Source: Paracyclopina nana (Eukaryota; Arthropoda; Copepoda; Cyclopoida; Cyclopettidae). Taken from it: a DNA stretch of 64,000 nt. How positions within the stretch are numbered: position 1 is the stretch's first letter; every line of letters starts with the position of its first letter. A program made the translations under genes and the position numbers. Shown here in pieces: positions 11,672 through 24,700 of this stretch. Where the stretch lies: NCBI GenBank assembly GCA_019096065.1, contig JAGUCH010000002.1, forward strand, positions 1,562,501 through 1,626,500. The letters are read 5' to 3'. Below the pieces are notes generated by a model. That model did no database searches. It saw only the letters and a program-made list of their open reading frames with translations, and was not told the origin of the DNA.

Positions 11672-11868
11672 ATTATAAAAGATGTGACGCAACATGTTGA
11701 ATATATATACACCCATTTTCATGGCACTAATCCAACTTAGTAGCAGCAACTCTTTCAAGCTCCGTGAAACAATCACACCTTTCTCCAATGAAAAATGAGC
11801 TCCGGGTAAAAAATACACTGAATGAAGTCACTCTAAAAAAAATAATGGATTTATTTTCAGTAGGCAAA
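11672..11868 (+). promoter_or_regulatory. Candidate core promoter and spliced 5' leader of coiled-coil/C1q gene
   Basis: A TATA-like ATTATAAAAG lies at 11672-11681. About 125 bp further on, a donor (CGG/GTAAAA, 11806) and acceptor (TTATTTTCAG, ending 11860) bound a possible 55-nt intron like others in the window, just before the ATG at 11869. If the intron is real, the upstream ATG at 11788 belongs to a short leader open frame. If it is not, translation could start at 11788 in the same frame. Confidence 0.45.
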
Positions 11869-14800
11869 ATGGCAACATATTTGAATGGTGACTCACACAA
11901 GGAATTGCAACAAGAATCAGTTATTGACAAAATCCTATCTTTGACCTCGTACTCCTCGAGGCTTGAGGAAGTTTTGCTGGCCTTGCTCAAAGAGCAGCAA
12001 GTTCTCAAGGATAAATTGGAGCACGAAATCCTGGCTATTAATTCAAGGCTGGACAATGTCATCCTTGATGGACAAGAGCAACAACAGAAGCTGTCACAGC
12101 TCGAGGAAAATGTTAATGACAATCTTGCCAAGGTGTCACAAGATGTGGAAGACAAGATTGCAGCTGTCCAGGATAAAGTTACTAATGCCTTAGGAGATCA
12201 TATCAAGGATGTTAATGATGCTCTCCAAGACATGAGTGATGGATTTCATGATAAAGTCCTGGAGCTGAGGCAAGAAAAGGATGCTTTGCATGACAAGGTG
12301 GAAAAAGATGTGGGCCAACTTAGGGAAGACCTGGATGAGTCCATCAAGCATTTTGAGGAAGTCAATGAAGAGCAAAACCAGGATCTGGACAAATTAGCCA
12401 ATGACCTAAAAATGGGTCTGGAAGAGGAGAAAATGCTGAGAGGGCAAGACATTGGAATTCTCAAGTTCAATCTCAATGAGGGGATCAATGAAATGAAACA
12501 GGTCCTGGATGAACACAAAGCTCAAGTGGTCAAAAGTATTGAGGAGGAGCATGATGAACGATTGGCTCACAGCAATGATCTTTTGGACAAGATTGACAAG
12601 GAGAAAAGGGACAGAGCTGCTCATTTGGCTGACCTAAAACATGGACTCGAGGATGAACAAGATGAGGTCAAAAAGAAACTGTTTGAATCCATGGGAGAGC
12701 TCAAAGAAGAAATGAGCAAGGACAAAGCTGAGGTGGCCAAGAAAATTGACCAAATCAACCAGGATATGGATGGCCTGAATGAATCAGTCAAGAAAAGGGT
12801 GAAAAATCTCAAAGATGACATGACTGAACTCATGGCAGTTCAGGACAAAGCCAACTGCCAAAAACTCCAACAGCTCAAGGATGAAATTGCCACCGACAAT
12901 GATTTGCTCCACAAATCTCTTGCTGAAGAAAAGACTGCAGTGGAGCAAATGATCAAGGATGGGCAGGATCTTGCCAGCAAAGCACTCAAGGATGTTCAAG
13001 ACAAGCTTGACAATGACTTGACCAAACTCAGTGACAAGGTTCAGAATGGGACTGAAGAAGTTTTTGACATCTTGAATGAGCACAAAGCTGAGCAGGCCAA
13101 TTTGGTGAGTGAGCTTGCTAGCAAAGTTGAAGAGGGAATCAAAGCCCTAGAAGACAGTATTGAAGAGGCCAAGGATGTGATGAGGTCTGAAATCAGCCTG
13201 GTTCAAATTGAGGCCAACAATGAAAAAGATGCCCTCAGAGATCATTTCAATCAAGAGCTCAAAGCTGTTGACAAGAAGATCTCTGATGAAGCAGACATAT
13301 TCAAAGATATGCTCAACAAAGAATCAGAGGAGAGGCAACTTGAGAGTGATCTTCTACGGAAAATCCTTGATGAGGAGACCAAGTGCATCAAAGAAGACCT
13401 GGAGACTCAAACTAGTTTGCTAAGCAATGAGATTGGCAGTGTCAAAACTGATCTCCAGGATACCAAGGATCAAGGGCTTGAGGAGCTCAGAAATCTCATT
13501 TTGGAGGAGAAAGAAGAGAGACAAAAGGAGGCTGAACTGATTTGTGACAACCTATCATGCAAAATCCAGGATTGCTCCAATTTAGCTCATGAGCTGGATG
13601 AGACTTTGAATCAAGAGAATGCGAGAAGAAAAAGGGAAGCTGAAGAGCTCAGAGCCAGGCTGGAAAGGGAGAAAAAGGAGCTGCAAGAGTACATTGACAG
13701 GGACAATGCTGAAATCAGGGCCAAATTGGAAGCAGAGAGCCAATCTGTCAAAGACCAAATGGAAAGAGAAGGCCAAGCTGTCAAAGAGCAATTGAGGAGA
13801 GAAAATGAAGCTAGGCAAAGAGAAAACCAAGCATTGCAGAACAAAATAGAGCAAGAAAAGCAAGAGTTGCTCAAGAGAAATGAGGAAATCAAAGCTCACA
13901 TTGAGGGTGAGACACAAAGCCTCAAATCTAAGTTAGAGGAAGATAAAGAGATGATGAAGGCTCACATAGAGGGTGAAACCACTAATTTAAAGTCAAAGTT
14001 GGAGGAGGAGAAGCAAAAAATGAAGCAAGAGAAAGAAACTTTGGCACAAAGGCTGGAAAGGGAGAACCAAGAAATTAAAGAGAAAATGCTCAGAGAGGCT
14101 GAAGAAAGAGCCCAAAAACATGCACAGGAAAATGAGGAGAAAGAGGGGGAAAAGAATGAAATTCTAGAGTTGTTCAACAGAATGAAGAAAGAACTTGAAG
14201 AGAGGAAGAAAGAAACTGATAGATTAGGTCAGCTTCTCAGTGAAGAAAATGAGAAAAGAAGAAGAGAAAGTGAGGAAATTCAAGCAAGGTTGGAAAAAGA
14301 GAAAGAAGAATTGAGGCAGTATCTGGAGGAGGACAATATGAAAATGCTGGAAAGCATACAGAACCAGGCAGAAAAGCATGCTCAAGAGTCAAAATTACTT
14401 CAAGAATCATTAGAAAAGGAAAAGGCTGAAATGGCACAAAGGATGGAATCACTGCAGAAAAAGATCAGAGAAGACTCCTCTAAATTCAATGCTGGCAATG
14501 AGACTTTAAAAAAGGAGAATCAAAAGCTATTCGATCAAATGGAGAGGGAAAGGCTGGCACTTGAGCTAAAATTGCAGCAAGAAAAAGAGCAGCTGCAGAG
14601 GAAAATTGAGGAGGATGCAGAAAAATTGAGGCTTGAAAAGGCAGATTTGGAAGCTAAACTGGCAGCTGAGAATGACAGAATTGCTCAGAAAATCTTTGAA
14701 GAGAAAGCCAAGCAAAGCGAAGAGAAAAATGAGATTCTGCAGCTCTATGAGAAACTGCACAAAGACATAGAAGCAAGAAAAGCAGATTTGCAGGCCTTGA

Positions 14801-15622
14801 GAGATCAAATGGTGCTTGATCAGGCTGATGTCAGAGAGACCATTTCAAGGGGGACATCTCAAATCAAGGAGCTTCTTGAGATTGAGAAGAAAGACCGAGC
14901 CACACAAATGGCTGAGACTCAAGCTGAAGTGGAGACCCTGATGGAAAGAGCTGAGTTGGATTCTCAGCAGATTGAATTGATGCACAGGGTGATCCAGGAT
15001 GTTGAGTACATGGCTGTCACTCCACTGTCAGTGTATTTTACTGCATTCAGAAATGAACCCTATTTGGGAGGTGGAGAGGAGTTCATGACTTTCAATGGTT
15101 GCTCTGTCAATGTGGGCAATGCAATGGACCCAAAATCCGGAGTCTTCACAGCCCCTTTTTCAGCGGCATATCTTTTTTCCTTGCATGTTTGTACACATGA
15201 CCTCAAGAAGGCTCTCATCTCAATACGAAGAAATGGTGTTGAGGTTGCAAGCATCTATGACCAGGTATTTGATTGATCCCTTGCATTTGTTGAAATCACC
15301 AGTAATTTTTAAATACTTGCAGAATCATCAGGATAATCACAAGAACTCAATGGCAGGCCAAACATTTGTGATTGAACTGGGAGTGGGAGATAAACTGCAA
15401 GCTTATATGTATACCTTCACTGGGCTCCAGGACAAACCAGGAAATCATTTAACTCAGTTCACTGGGCTGCTATTGAAGCCAGTAGATCACATAATTGAGC
15501 CGCCTGTGCCAATGCAATCGCCAATTCCCCCTGAGAGATCTTCCAGTTCAATGTCAGGCCAATACTTGTCAATTCCAAACTCGGCGAGAGGTCGATCAGT
15601 GTTCTCGTCAGAACGATTTTAA
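11869..15622 (+). CDS. Giant coiled-coil protein with C-terminal C1q domain
   Basis: Exons 11869-15264 and 15323-15622 give 1231 residues. Residues ~20-1040 are almost uninterrupted charged heptad sequence (Glu, Lys, Gln, Asp with spaced Leu/Ile), predicted to be one very long coiled coil. Residues ~1050-1185 fit the C1q/TNF-like jelly roll: MTFNGCSVNVGNAMDP, then SGVFTAPFSAAYLFSLHV, then VIELGVGDKLQAYMYTF and LTQFTGLLLKP. A 45-residue Ser/Pro-rich tail follows. I see no signal peptide at either possible start (11869 or 11788), so the protein may be cytosolic, unlike classical C1q. Intracellular C1q domains are known in Caprin-2. It probably trimerises through the C1q head. Function is unknown. 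Confidence 0.85.
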
Positions 15623-15878
15623 TCAGTGTATTATAGATGTCATGTCCAAGTTTTAAGTTTTAAATGCTTAGACCACTTTTATACCCATCGAAACGCAAAT
15701 CTTGTTTGTAATAGCAATCCAGGATAAAAAATCTCCAGGGTGATGATGCCAACTTTAGACCAATCCAATCTGTGTTCAACTTGTAGCTCAATTTGGCTTT
15801 CTCAAATTTATCCTTTATGATAACCAATCTTAGCCTAGGGCTATTTTCAACTATCCAGTGTATATTTTATATAAAATA
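15623..15878. other. Convergent 3' ends
   Basis: The 256 bp between the stop codons of the C1q gene (+) and the zinc-knuckle gene (-) must hold both 3' UTRs. No other feature is visible. Confidence 0.5.
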
Positions 15879-18800
15879 TCATTGTTTTTGAAAGTAATAT
15901 GAGTGCTGATAATGTCCATCACAGCACAAAGCTCGAAGAATTTTCTCTCCTGCATATATCCTCAAATGCCTTTTGGTGGGATTGCAAATCAACACTTTAA
16001 GTTTGCTCCTGTACACATATCGATGATTCCCATCCAGATTGATTCTCAATGCAGGATGCTCCATCTTCAAGTTGATACCATGATGTCCTGATTGACAGAG
16101 GGATTTTTCATGGCTGGCTTTGAGACTCACCCACCTTGAGGAATTATCAGGCAATTCAGTAGTTTGAGCACATGCAAAATATGAGGAATGGAAGCACTTG
16201 ACAATAGGATTTTTCCTCAAATTGTAGCTTAATTTGGCCATGCCAATTTTGGTGCTAGCTTCCACCACTGTGCTTTCATAAGCAGGTTTCATGGTCACAT
16301 ATGCAATACATGAGTCACTGGTATAGACATGAATTTGGGCTATTTGCCCAAATTGCTGAGATTCTTCATATGACTGGATGACATTAAGAGTTTGACCTGG
16401 GGCAGAAATTCTCACTTTCCAAGGGCCAGTGGATTCATCTGCTCTTAAATGCATGGGTTCCATAAGGATGATGTCGAACACTCCCAATGACCAGTTTGGA
16501 TCTGACATTGGTTCTTCCAATACTTTTTTCTCTTTGAGTAAACTCTCCAAGTCTTTGGAGTTGTATATGCACCTTGCTACCAATATGGGATCTTGGAGAT
16601 CAATACTGATTGGATAACAGGAGGTATTTTTAAGTGCCACAGTTAACTTGAGATCCATGGCCTATTAAATAGAAGCTTGTTTTCAAACAAAGCATAGAAT
16701 TGTAAAGCACTAATGGACTTACGTAATGAGTGAATGTAGTACGCAGATGTGGTACAATGGAAGAAATCACAATCGGATGAGATTCTTGCAAACAAGCTTT
16801 GGAAGCATTATGCTCTTGGCCACCACAGAGGTCAACTATGACTGTTAGCATCCAATTTGGATTGACAACAAATGGCTCAGAAGCTTTGAACACATTTTTG
16901 GCATCACACTCCTCTATGAATTCATCAGAAGCACTCATCCTTCCTATGGGTTGATTCTTGCCAGGCATTTGCTTCCAACATTGAGATGAGAGCATCAAGT
17001 ACTTTCCCAAGAATACTTTACAGGCACTATTAGTATGGACAAAAAAGTCATCAAGTTGCTCAATCTTGACACTGGAAGCATTCTCATCAAGCTGCTTAAC
17101 TTCAACAATCCAGGGACTGCATTTATGCCCATACCAAGACGTACTGGCAAGAGGCTGGACGCTATAAAATATAATATTCTTCTTTTCTTCTGCTGTTGCC
17201 TGTTCTTCAAAATCAGAGAATTCACTCAAAAGAGCTGGATCGTTTATGATTAATGTGTCATCTTCCATTGCTTCAGAGGTGTCAGCCTGGGAACATTGCA
17301 GTGATTCCACAGCCTTAATGGTTTTAGCAACCTCTCCAGGCTTTGCCACCTTTTCAGGTTTACAAACCACTGCAGGTTTACTTATTACCTCAGGTTTAGT
17401 AACCTCATCAAGTCTTGCAACCTTTGCAGGTCTTGCAACCTCTGCAGGTCTTGCAACCCACATAGGTATTGTTCCCTCCGTAAGTTTTGCACTCTGCATA
17501 GGTCTTGCAACTTCTTCAGACCTTGCAACATCTATGGGCTTTCTAACCTCCATTGATTTTTCCATCTCCTTACATCTAGCCATCTTGATAGTTCTTGCCA
17601 TATTCTTAGGTCTAGCCACCTCCATAGGTCTAGCCACCTCCATAGGTCCAGCCACCTCCATAGGTCCTGCTACCTCCATAAGTCCTGCCACCTCCATAGG
17701 TGCTACCTCCATAGTTCTAGCCACCCCAATATGTCTTGCCACCTCCATAGGTCTTCCCACCTTAACTGGTCGTGCAACCTCTATAGCTGTAGTAACGTCT
17801 TTGAATTCTGTAGCCTCTTTAGGTTTAGTAACCTCTTTAGGTTTAGTAACCTCTTTAGGTTTGGTAACCTCTTTAGGTTTGGTAACCTCTTTAGGTTTGG
17901 TAACCTTCAAAGGTTTGGTAACCTCTTTAGGTTTGGTAACCTTCAAAGGTTTGGTAACCTCTTTAGGTTTGTTAACCTCTTTAGGTTTGTTAACCTCTTT
18001 AGGTTTGGTAACCTCTTTAGGTTTGGTAACCTCTTTAGGTTTGGTAACCTCTTTAGGTTCGGTAACCTCTTTAGGTTCGGTAACCTCTTTAGGTTCGGTA
18101 ACCTCTTTAGGTTCGGTAACCTCTTTAGGTTCGGTAACCTCTTTAGGTTTGGTAACCTCTTTAGGTTTGGTAACCTCTTTAGGTTCGGTAACCTCTTTAG
18201 GTTCGGTAACCTCTTTAGGTTCGGTAACCTCTTTAGGTTTGGTAACCTCTTTAGGTTTGGCAACCTCTTTAGGTTTGGTAACCTCTTTAGGTATTATAAC
18301 CACCTCTGGTGTGGTGACCACGTTGGGCTTTGAAAGCTTGTTAGCAGTGGATGATTTGTTTGTTCTAACCACCTCATCAATAAAGGTAACCTCATCATCA
18401 TCAACTTCAGAAGATCCAGAGACAGCAGTAGCCTCATTGACTGAAGTTGCGTCATTGACTGAAGTTGCCTCATTGGCTTCAGTTGTCTCACCATCTGCAG
18501 TTGACTCATTCACTGTATTTGCAACAAAGGCTACACTTGCCTCATTGATAGCGGTTACCTCTGAAGCTTCAGTTGCCTTATCGACTACAGTTGCCTCAGT
18601 GGCGACAGTCACCTGATTGACTGCAGTTTCTTCATTGTCTGCAGTTGCCTCAATGACGTTTGTACAAGGCTCATTGCATTGAATTTGAGTTAAGTCATCT
18701 CTGCTCTTCATGAGAACGGATTCTTCAAAGTGCTTTTTGGATATGGACTCATCATTTGAGCGAGCTGAGGAAGACTGTGTTTTGCTTTTTCTTCTTGGTT

Positions 18801-20793
18801 GTTTGGCAGTAGGTTGCATTGGTTGTTCGGGCTTCTGTGGAACTTCAATAAGTTCACGTTTAACTCGTATTGCCACTGCATCTTGGAAAAAGTCAGATCT
18901 TGTACATTTTTCACTTATGTTCATCCAGGATTTGCACAAAAAGTAGCTCTTGTCTTCTTCAAGCTCATCCAGAGTTGGTATGAGTCTGCTCAAGTTAGCT
19001 CTTGATACTTTTTGCACATCTAGTGGAAGAGTCAACTCAGCCCTGGAATTGTTTCTCACCACTGAGCTTATGGAGTCTTTAGCTTCATGGCAGGAAAAGC
19101 TTGATTTCACACAACAATACCCACTGACAAGCTCAATGAATTCCCCTCTGGCTCCATGATTAGATAGGATGCTTTCAAAGACAGCCATAGCTTCCACATT
19201 GGTGGGAACAAGAAAGAGGGGACGCTTCACTTGTTTTTCATTGAACTCTGGTTGCCTCTGGATTAACCTTAGGTACCTGAGGAGCAGCTGGATTCCATAT
19301 TTTTCTTCAGATATTTTGGTAATCCCATCTCTGGTAAGCAAGCGAGAACTTAATATCCAATTGAAAGGTTTGACTTCTTGCCTTGGGCAAAATGCTGACA
19401 AGCTTCGGAGCAGCATCTTATCAGAGCTTGCCAAAGAAGATTTGTCACATAGCACTTCAAATTCGAAGAAGATCAAATCACCCACGATTTTGTCCAGATA
19501 GATTTCATCTTCGACAAATTTCTCCAAGGGAATGGTCTTGAAGTGATCCAAGCCAAAAAGTAAAGCATCTTGCCTCACCTTGGACCATGCGACCCTTTCT
19601 GAAAAGATATGGAGCCAAACAGGGATCTGGAGCTGCTCCAGACTGGCACTGGAAGGTAGCAAGACATCCAAGCAGAAAAAGGCTTCTCGACTGGATTCTA
19701 CAATCACCACAAGCTCATTGGGTTGATCCAGATGCTTGAAGATCCTCTTCCAAATGTCACCAGCTGGACTGGAGTTTTTGTTCCTAATCCAGAATGGCCT
19801 TGAGCGACTGTTAATGGCTTCTGGATAATAGGTGGACCTCGACAAGTCTGGATACCTCACAATGACCATCGAGTACTTGAGATCCTCTCTTCCCAGGCTG
19901 ATGAAAATCATGGGACACTTGAACTCTTCAACAGTGCCAAATAGCTCATTGTCAGCCAATTTGACTTCCAAATCAGATTGGTTTTCCACCTCAGTCAAGA
20001 TGACCTTCCCATCCTGGTCTCTGGTGACTTCGTAAATTCCATTGTTCAAACAGCGGAGCATGGGATTGAAGGGATGCATTTTCACAAAGCTCCTGGTCTT
20101 CAACTTTGAGTTCATGTCCAAGTTGAGCCTTAGCCTTATCCTTGATTTGGGATTGATGTTGATGCAAGCCAAAGGTTTAAGACAAGTGTACACCTGATCC
20201 AATCCTTCATTTGGAGCTATGATGCTAGTAGCAGATTCCAATTCAGGCAGAGGATCCAGTGCAGGACCAAGGCACAAAAAGAGCTTGGCCAGTGAATCTG
20301 CACTTGTAATGACCAAGTTCTTTTTGACCAAAAAAGTGGCCACAATGGAGCGATTGGGCAAAATGGGAGTGATGGTTTCGATGACATCGAAAAAGGTGCT
20401 GATGCCACGCCTGACAGTTTGCACATTGTCAATGCCACTTGGCAACAGGTCCAGTTGGAATTGGACTGATATGAATTGTCCAATGGTCTTGGGACTCAAA
20501 TTCTCAGTTGATCCAGAAGCTTCAAAAACATTGCAGGTCAAGCAAGGCTTCAATTCGGCCCTGCAACGCTTGTCACCACATGTGTCCAAGATGTTGGGGA
20601 AGATGATCTCCTCATCTTGAGCAACTTTGATCACTTTTTGGGGCTTGATGTCTTGCTTGAGGACCAAGGCGCAATTTTTGCTCAAGTGTCCCTTGGTGCC
20701 ACATTTCTTGCAGGTGGCATTAGGACATTGGGCTGTGGCATGGCCAACATAATCCTGGCAAAGGAAGCATAACACTTGTCCGTTCTCTGACAT
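15879..20793 (-). CDS. Large zinc-knuckle protein with expanded PKEVT-type repeat; function unknown
   Basis: Exons 20793-16723 and 16661-15879 (61-nt intron) give 1617 residues. Two zinc knuckles open the protein: C9-x2-C12-x5-H18-x4-C23 and a canonical CCHC at C28/C31/H36/C41 ([14 protein letters not shown]), which suggests nucleic-acid binding. A folded-looking region of about 600 residues follows, then a low-complexity Thr/Val/Ala/Glu region, about 28 copies of a hexapeptide ([12 protein letters not shown], about 831-995), a MEVAR-type degenerate repeat, and a globular C terminus. Segments at ~245-290 and ~1559-1605 have the look of a dUTPase-like beta fold (G-I-Y...V-x-N...G/N-E-x-x-G), which is a weak inference. 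I do not recognise an orthologue. The ATG at 20793 is the first in frame and sits below a TATA box. Confidence 0.85.
17815..18300 (-). repeat. 18-bp coding minisatellite
   Basis: About 27 tandem copies of an 18-bp unit (coding strand AAAGAGGTTACCAAACCT or its GAACCT variant) encode the [12 protein letters not shown] hexapeptides of the zinc-knuckle protein. Runs of K and E variants are grouped, as expected from recent slippage or unequal exchange. Because the unit is a multiple of three without stops in several frames, it also creates long spurious open frames on the opposite strand. Confidence 0.95.
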
Positions 20794-20880
20794 GACTTCG
20801 TCATATTTTGACGCGTTTTGGCCGTGAGTTAAAACGGAGTGCTCTTCTCGCAGCTATAACTATAGTACAGCAAGTGCAAT

Positions 20881-20889
20881 ATTTATATA
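20881..20889 (-). promoter_or_regulatory. TATA box of zinc-knuckle gene
   Basis: TATATAAAT on the minus strand lies about 90 bp upstream of the ATG at 20793. A start site near 20855 would leave a 5' UTR of about 60 nt with no intron. Position and sequence are the only evidence. Confidence 0.45.
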
Positions 20890-21707
20890 GTTGGTTGGCC
20901 CAGCCCGTGCTCAAGCTGGATGCTCCAATCCATCTGGGGGAGAAGCGTCCTTAAAGTCCCCATGGAATATAATCTCCACGGAGACGTTTCTTTGGCGCGC
21001 CTATGTGCTCAAGGAATGCTAATTGCTAATCCACCTCAGCAAAAGTTGGCGTAGCAACAACTCAATGAGTCGTTGAGCTAATTAAAAGCAGAGTTGTGAT
21101 TAAAAGGAGGGGAATCCAAACCCGATTCATAACAGTTTCTCACTTCTGTTTCAAATTATTTCGATTATATTGAGTTGTGAAGAGATTCAAATTTGGATGT
21201 AGTTGGACTTACTTTAGAAGTTTTGTGGTTTTCTAAAAGGGCGAAGATAAAAAATAGCTTAATTTTCAATTTAGATTTTACATGAAGAAAAAAAGGAATC
21301 TGGCGAAAAAGCGTAATACCGAAGTGTGAACTTGCTGAAGAGGGAAACGTGACTATTTGTCTGCACTCTGCATGCAGAGCAATGCGCGGTGACAACTGAT
21401 ATTTTTAAGTCAATTTACTGAGCTTTAAAAAAACTGAGCCGTTTCCACTTTTCCAGTCAAATAAGGAAGGAGCGGAACAAAACAAAGGCGTTTTTAAAAA
21501 ACCTCTCAATTCGTTTTTTCGCATAACTTGTGTATTTTCTTTCTGAAATGCAAAAAACTACAATTTCCTCTACAATTAAAATATGATTTTTTGCTTTAAA
21601 CTGTCTTTCTTTCGTTATTATTTGATGAGCAGAACCGTAAAATGCCCTAAAATGACTAGCTCGGCTGTCGAGTTTTGACAGACAAAAAATGAACACAAAT
21701 GTAAACA
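20890..21707. other. Intergenic region between divergent zinc-knuckle and C2H2 genes
   Basis: The 914 bp between the two start codons must hold both promoters. Apart from the TATA box near 20885 I see no defined site. The stretch is AT-rich and has no convincing open frame. Confidence 0.4.
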
Positions 21708-24700
21708 ATGGAGAGTAGCGAAGTTTGCCAGCTTTGTTCAAGTCTTGGAGACTTGATTGAAGTGTCAGACCAAGATCATTTGGACGTCTTGGACTTTTTG
21801 AAGGCAACTCGGCTCGGCGACAGAGTTTGCCAGGCGTGTTTTTCGTCAAAAATCAAATTTATAGTGTCACTTCGCGGATCTTCGTGCGCGAAAGCAAAGG
21901 AAGAAAAAGCGGAAGAGTTCTCAGAGGACGATGATGAAGACGTCAACTTGGAGGAACTTGACCAATTGTCAAGCTACTATGCTGAGCTTGAAAATGATCC
22001 GGATTTCGTGCCCAAACGATCCTCAGCTTCCAGGAGCAAAATCAAGAGGCTGAAGAAGGTTGAAAAAATTGAGCTCAAATGTCAGATTTGCGACGCTGCA
22101 TTTTCGCGAATTATTGCCTTGCGTCGCCATTTCATCAATGATCATGAAGATGTGGAAAAATCCGAGTGGAGATGTCGTCAATGTGACGAGGAATTTCTCG
22201 ACAAAACAGCCTTGATAGGGCATGTCATCAAAAGTCACGTGGCCATCAATCAGTGCAAAAAGTGTGGCAAAAAGTTCCGCTTGGCTCGATCCCTAAGGTA
22301 ATTGTCACTGTTAATCCTCTCATTTGAAGAAAGTCATTTTAACAACTTTCCAGGAATCACATTGCTCACTATTGCCCCCAAATCAGTGGGAACCAAAAGT
22401 CTTGTGATGTGTGTGACAAGTTGATGCCACAAAATATGCTTGCATCTCACAGGACTTTTAGTCACGTGTGTCCTAACTGTAGCCACATTTTGCCCAATCG
22501 AAGGGAAAAGTGCAAGCATTTACGAGAGGTGCACAAGGTGACCAAGTCCTTGAAATTCAGCTCCAAAAGCCACAATTGCAAGAGATGCTCTCAGTCCTTT
22601 TCAAGCAGCTACCTCCTTGGTGAACATTTGGTGGCCAAGCATCCAGATGATCAAGAATTGGTCACACCTTGTCCTCATCCGGGATGCAAAATGATCTTTC
22701 CGAGAGCTTCACTCCGGCTGAGATCTCACTTGAAGAAGCTGCACAACAATGACTCGACCAAAGTGTACAAATATGAGTGTCAAGATTGCTTTAGCAGATT
22801 CAAATCTGCAGAAATCCTCAAGTGTCACATTCAGGTAACTAGACTAGTTCGATAATTATTGCATTTTTTCGACTGTTTTGGTAATTTGAGCGGAATTTTG
22901 TGCTTTTGTGCATCAGCTTGAAAAATCCGCGTTTTTAGGCACATAATGAGCGGGTAGATTTTTCTAAAACGCTTTGCTCGGCTGTGCCAAAATCGGTATA
23001 AATTGATTAAAAATTGATGAACATAATTGAAGAAATGTCGTTGCAGACCAAGCATGACGAGTCGCATGGGAAAGTCAAGTGTCCATTTTGCCCCTACGCA
23101 CTGCCAACCAAGAGAAAAAGTGACTTGTACAGACATCACTACAGAGTGGCCCATCCAGAGTTGACAGCTGACCTGATAAAGGCTCATGATGAGAAGTTGG
23201 CCAAGTGGAAGGCTGACTTGGCCACACGGGCCAAAATTCAGTGCTTGATGTGCTCCTTTGGTGGGGTCAAGTCCTCCAATATGGCAAGGCATTATGTGGA
23301 TGTTCATGGCTATGATCCTACCATAGCTGATGCTCCAGATGCTGACGATGAAATGCCTGATGGTGCTCTGTGCACAGAGTGTGGGGAAATTTTCATCAAC
23401 AGACATGGCCTAATGAGGCACTTGATCAAGGTACAAATATTTTATACGAAAATCCTAAGTATCACATAAAAGTTTAGGGCGCCATCAATAACGACGACAC
23501 TTGTGCGAGAGTTGCAGTTGTGTCGACACTTTTGCGAGAGGTATTTTAATGTCGAATTTTTTTTGGCTCCATGATATCTTTACGTCGACACTTTTGCAAG
23601 AGTTGCTTTTGTGTCGACACATCAATATAACATTAGCGTAGACACATCATGCTTTAATGTCGACACCTCGTGTTTTTATGTCGACGCTTGATGTTTTTAT
23701 GTCGACAAATAATGCTTTTGCGTAGACAGAATTTGCAGCCATTTTTAGTGTTCACCTTGGCTTGATCAAGGGCTAGCTTAGGTATTTTAAAATGTAATAA
23801 ACTAAAATCATGTTTTTTGGTTTTTTTCTTATGTGTAGTACATGACTCTAACATCTTGATAATAAGGCCCTGTTCACCTGGTCAGTTAATTATTGGCAAT
23901 ATTACGGCCAAATATTACTAAAAATTGGCCAATTTACGCATTTTTACATTGGCTTAGTCTTTCGCAAGTTTTGCATAGTCACGCTATTTAAATATGTTTC
24001 GGAAAGTTATTGACGAAAGAAAGAAAATAAATACTTAGAACGATGTGAATGGTATGATGTTTTTTGTGGAACTAAACTCCCTTGTTTATTTACAATCTTG
24101 TTTTCCCGTAGCAGCGTTACCAGATTATTTTACACAAAATAGCTCATAACATAAAACGTATTTAAATAGCAGCTATTTTAATACATCCTGAGGCTATTTA
24201 AATACATTTTATGCTATGAGCTATTTAAATAGCATGACTATGCAAAACTTGCGAAAGACTAAGCCACTATTGTTTCATTTTTGTATAGCCACAATCAGCC
24301 TTATTAGGCAATTCATGATAAAACCATTTAATGTTTAACTTTTTTAAGCTGTCGTTTTGTGTTATAATTTTAGGTTAGGCCCTAAGGCATGGTTAACCTG
24401 CTCAAAATATCTGATATTTTGACAAAATATCGGAGCGAAATACTGAGAAACTGAGAATTGTTACACTGTTGTAGGAGGTCTTTTGGTACCAAAAGACCGA
24501 ATCCAAAGAAAAAATCTAAAAAATGATTTTGGAAGTACCTGATATTTGCAAATATCAGCATAATATCGGTCGATATTTTGATCATAATATCGCAGGTGAA
24601 CCAGGCCTAAGTGTCTTATGTTTATTCTAGATTTAAAACCACTCAATTTAACCCTCATGAAGTAATCCTTTAAAAAAATGAGAACATTTATTTGATTTGG

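Noticed and set aside
17815..18300. Regular short repeats resembling a CRISPR array
   Set aside because: Units are contiguous with no spacers and lie in a coding frame of an animal gene.
17246..18616. A 456-codon plus-strand open frame (VTSLGL repeats) opposite the zinc-knuckle gene
   Set aside because: It exists because the 18-bp repeat lacks stops in several frames. The minus-strand frame is longer, has zinc knuckles outside the repeat and continues through a good intron.
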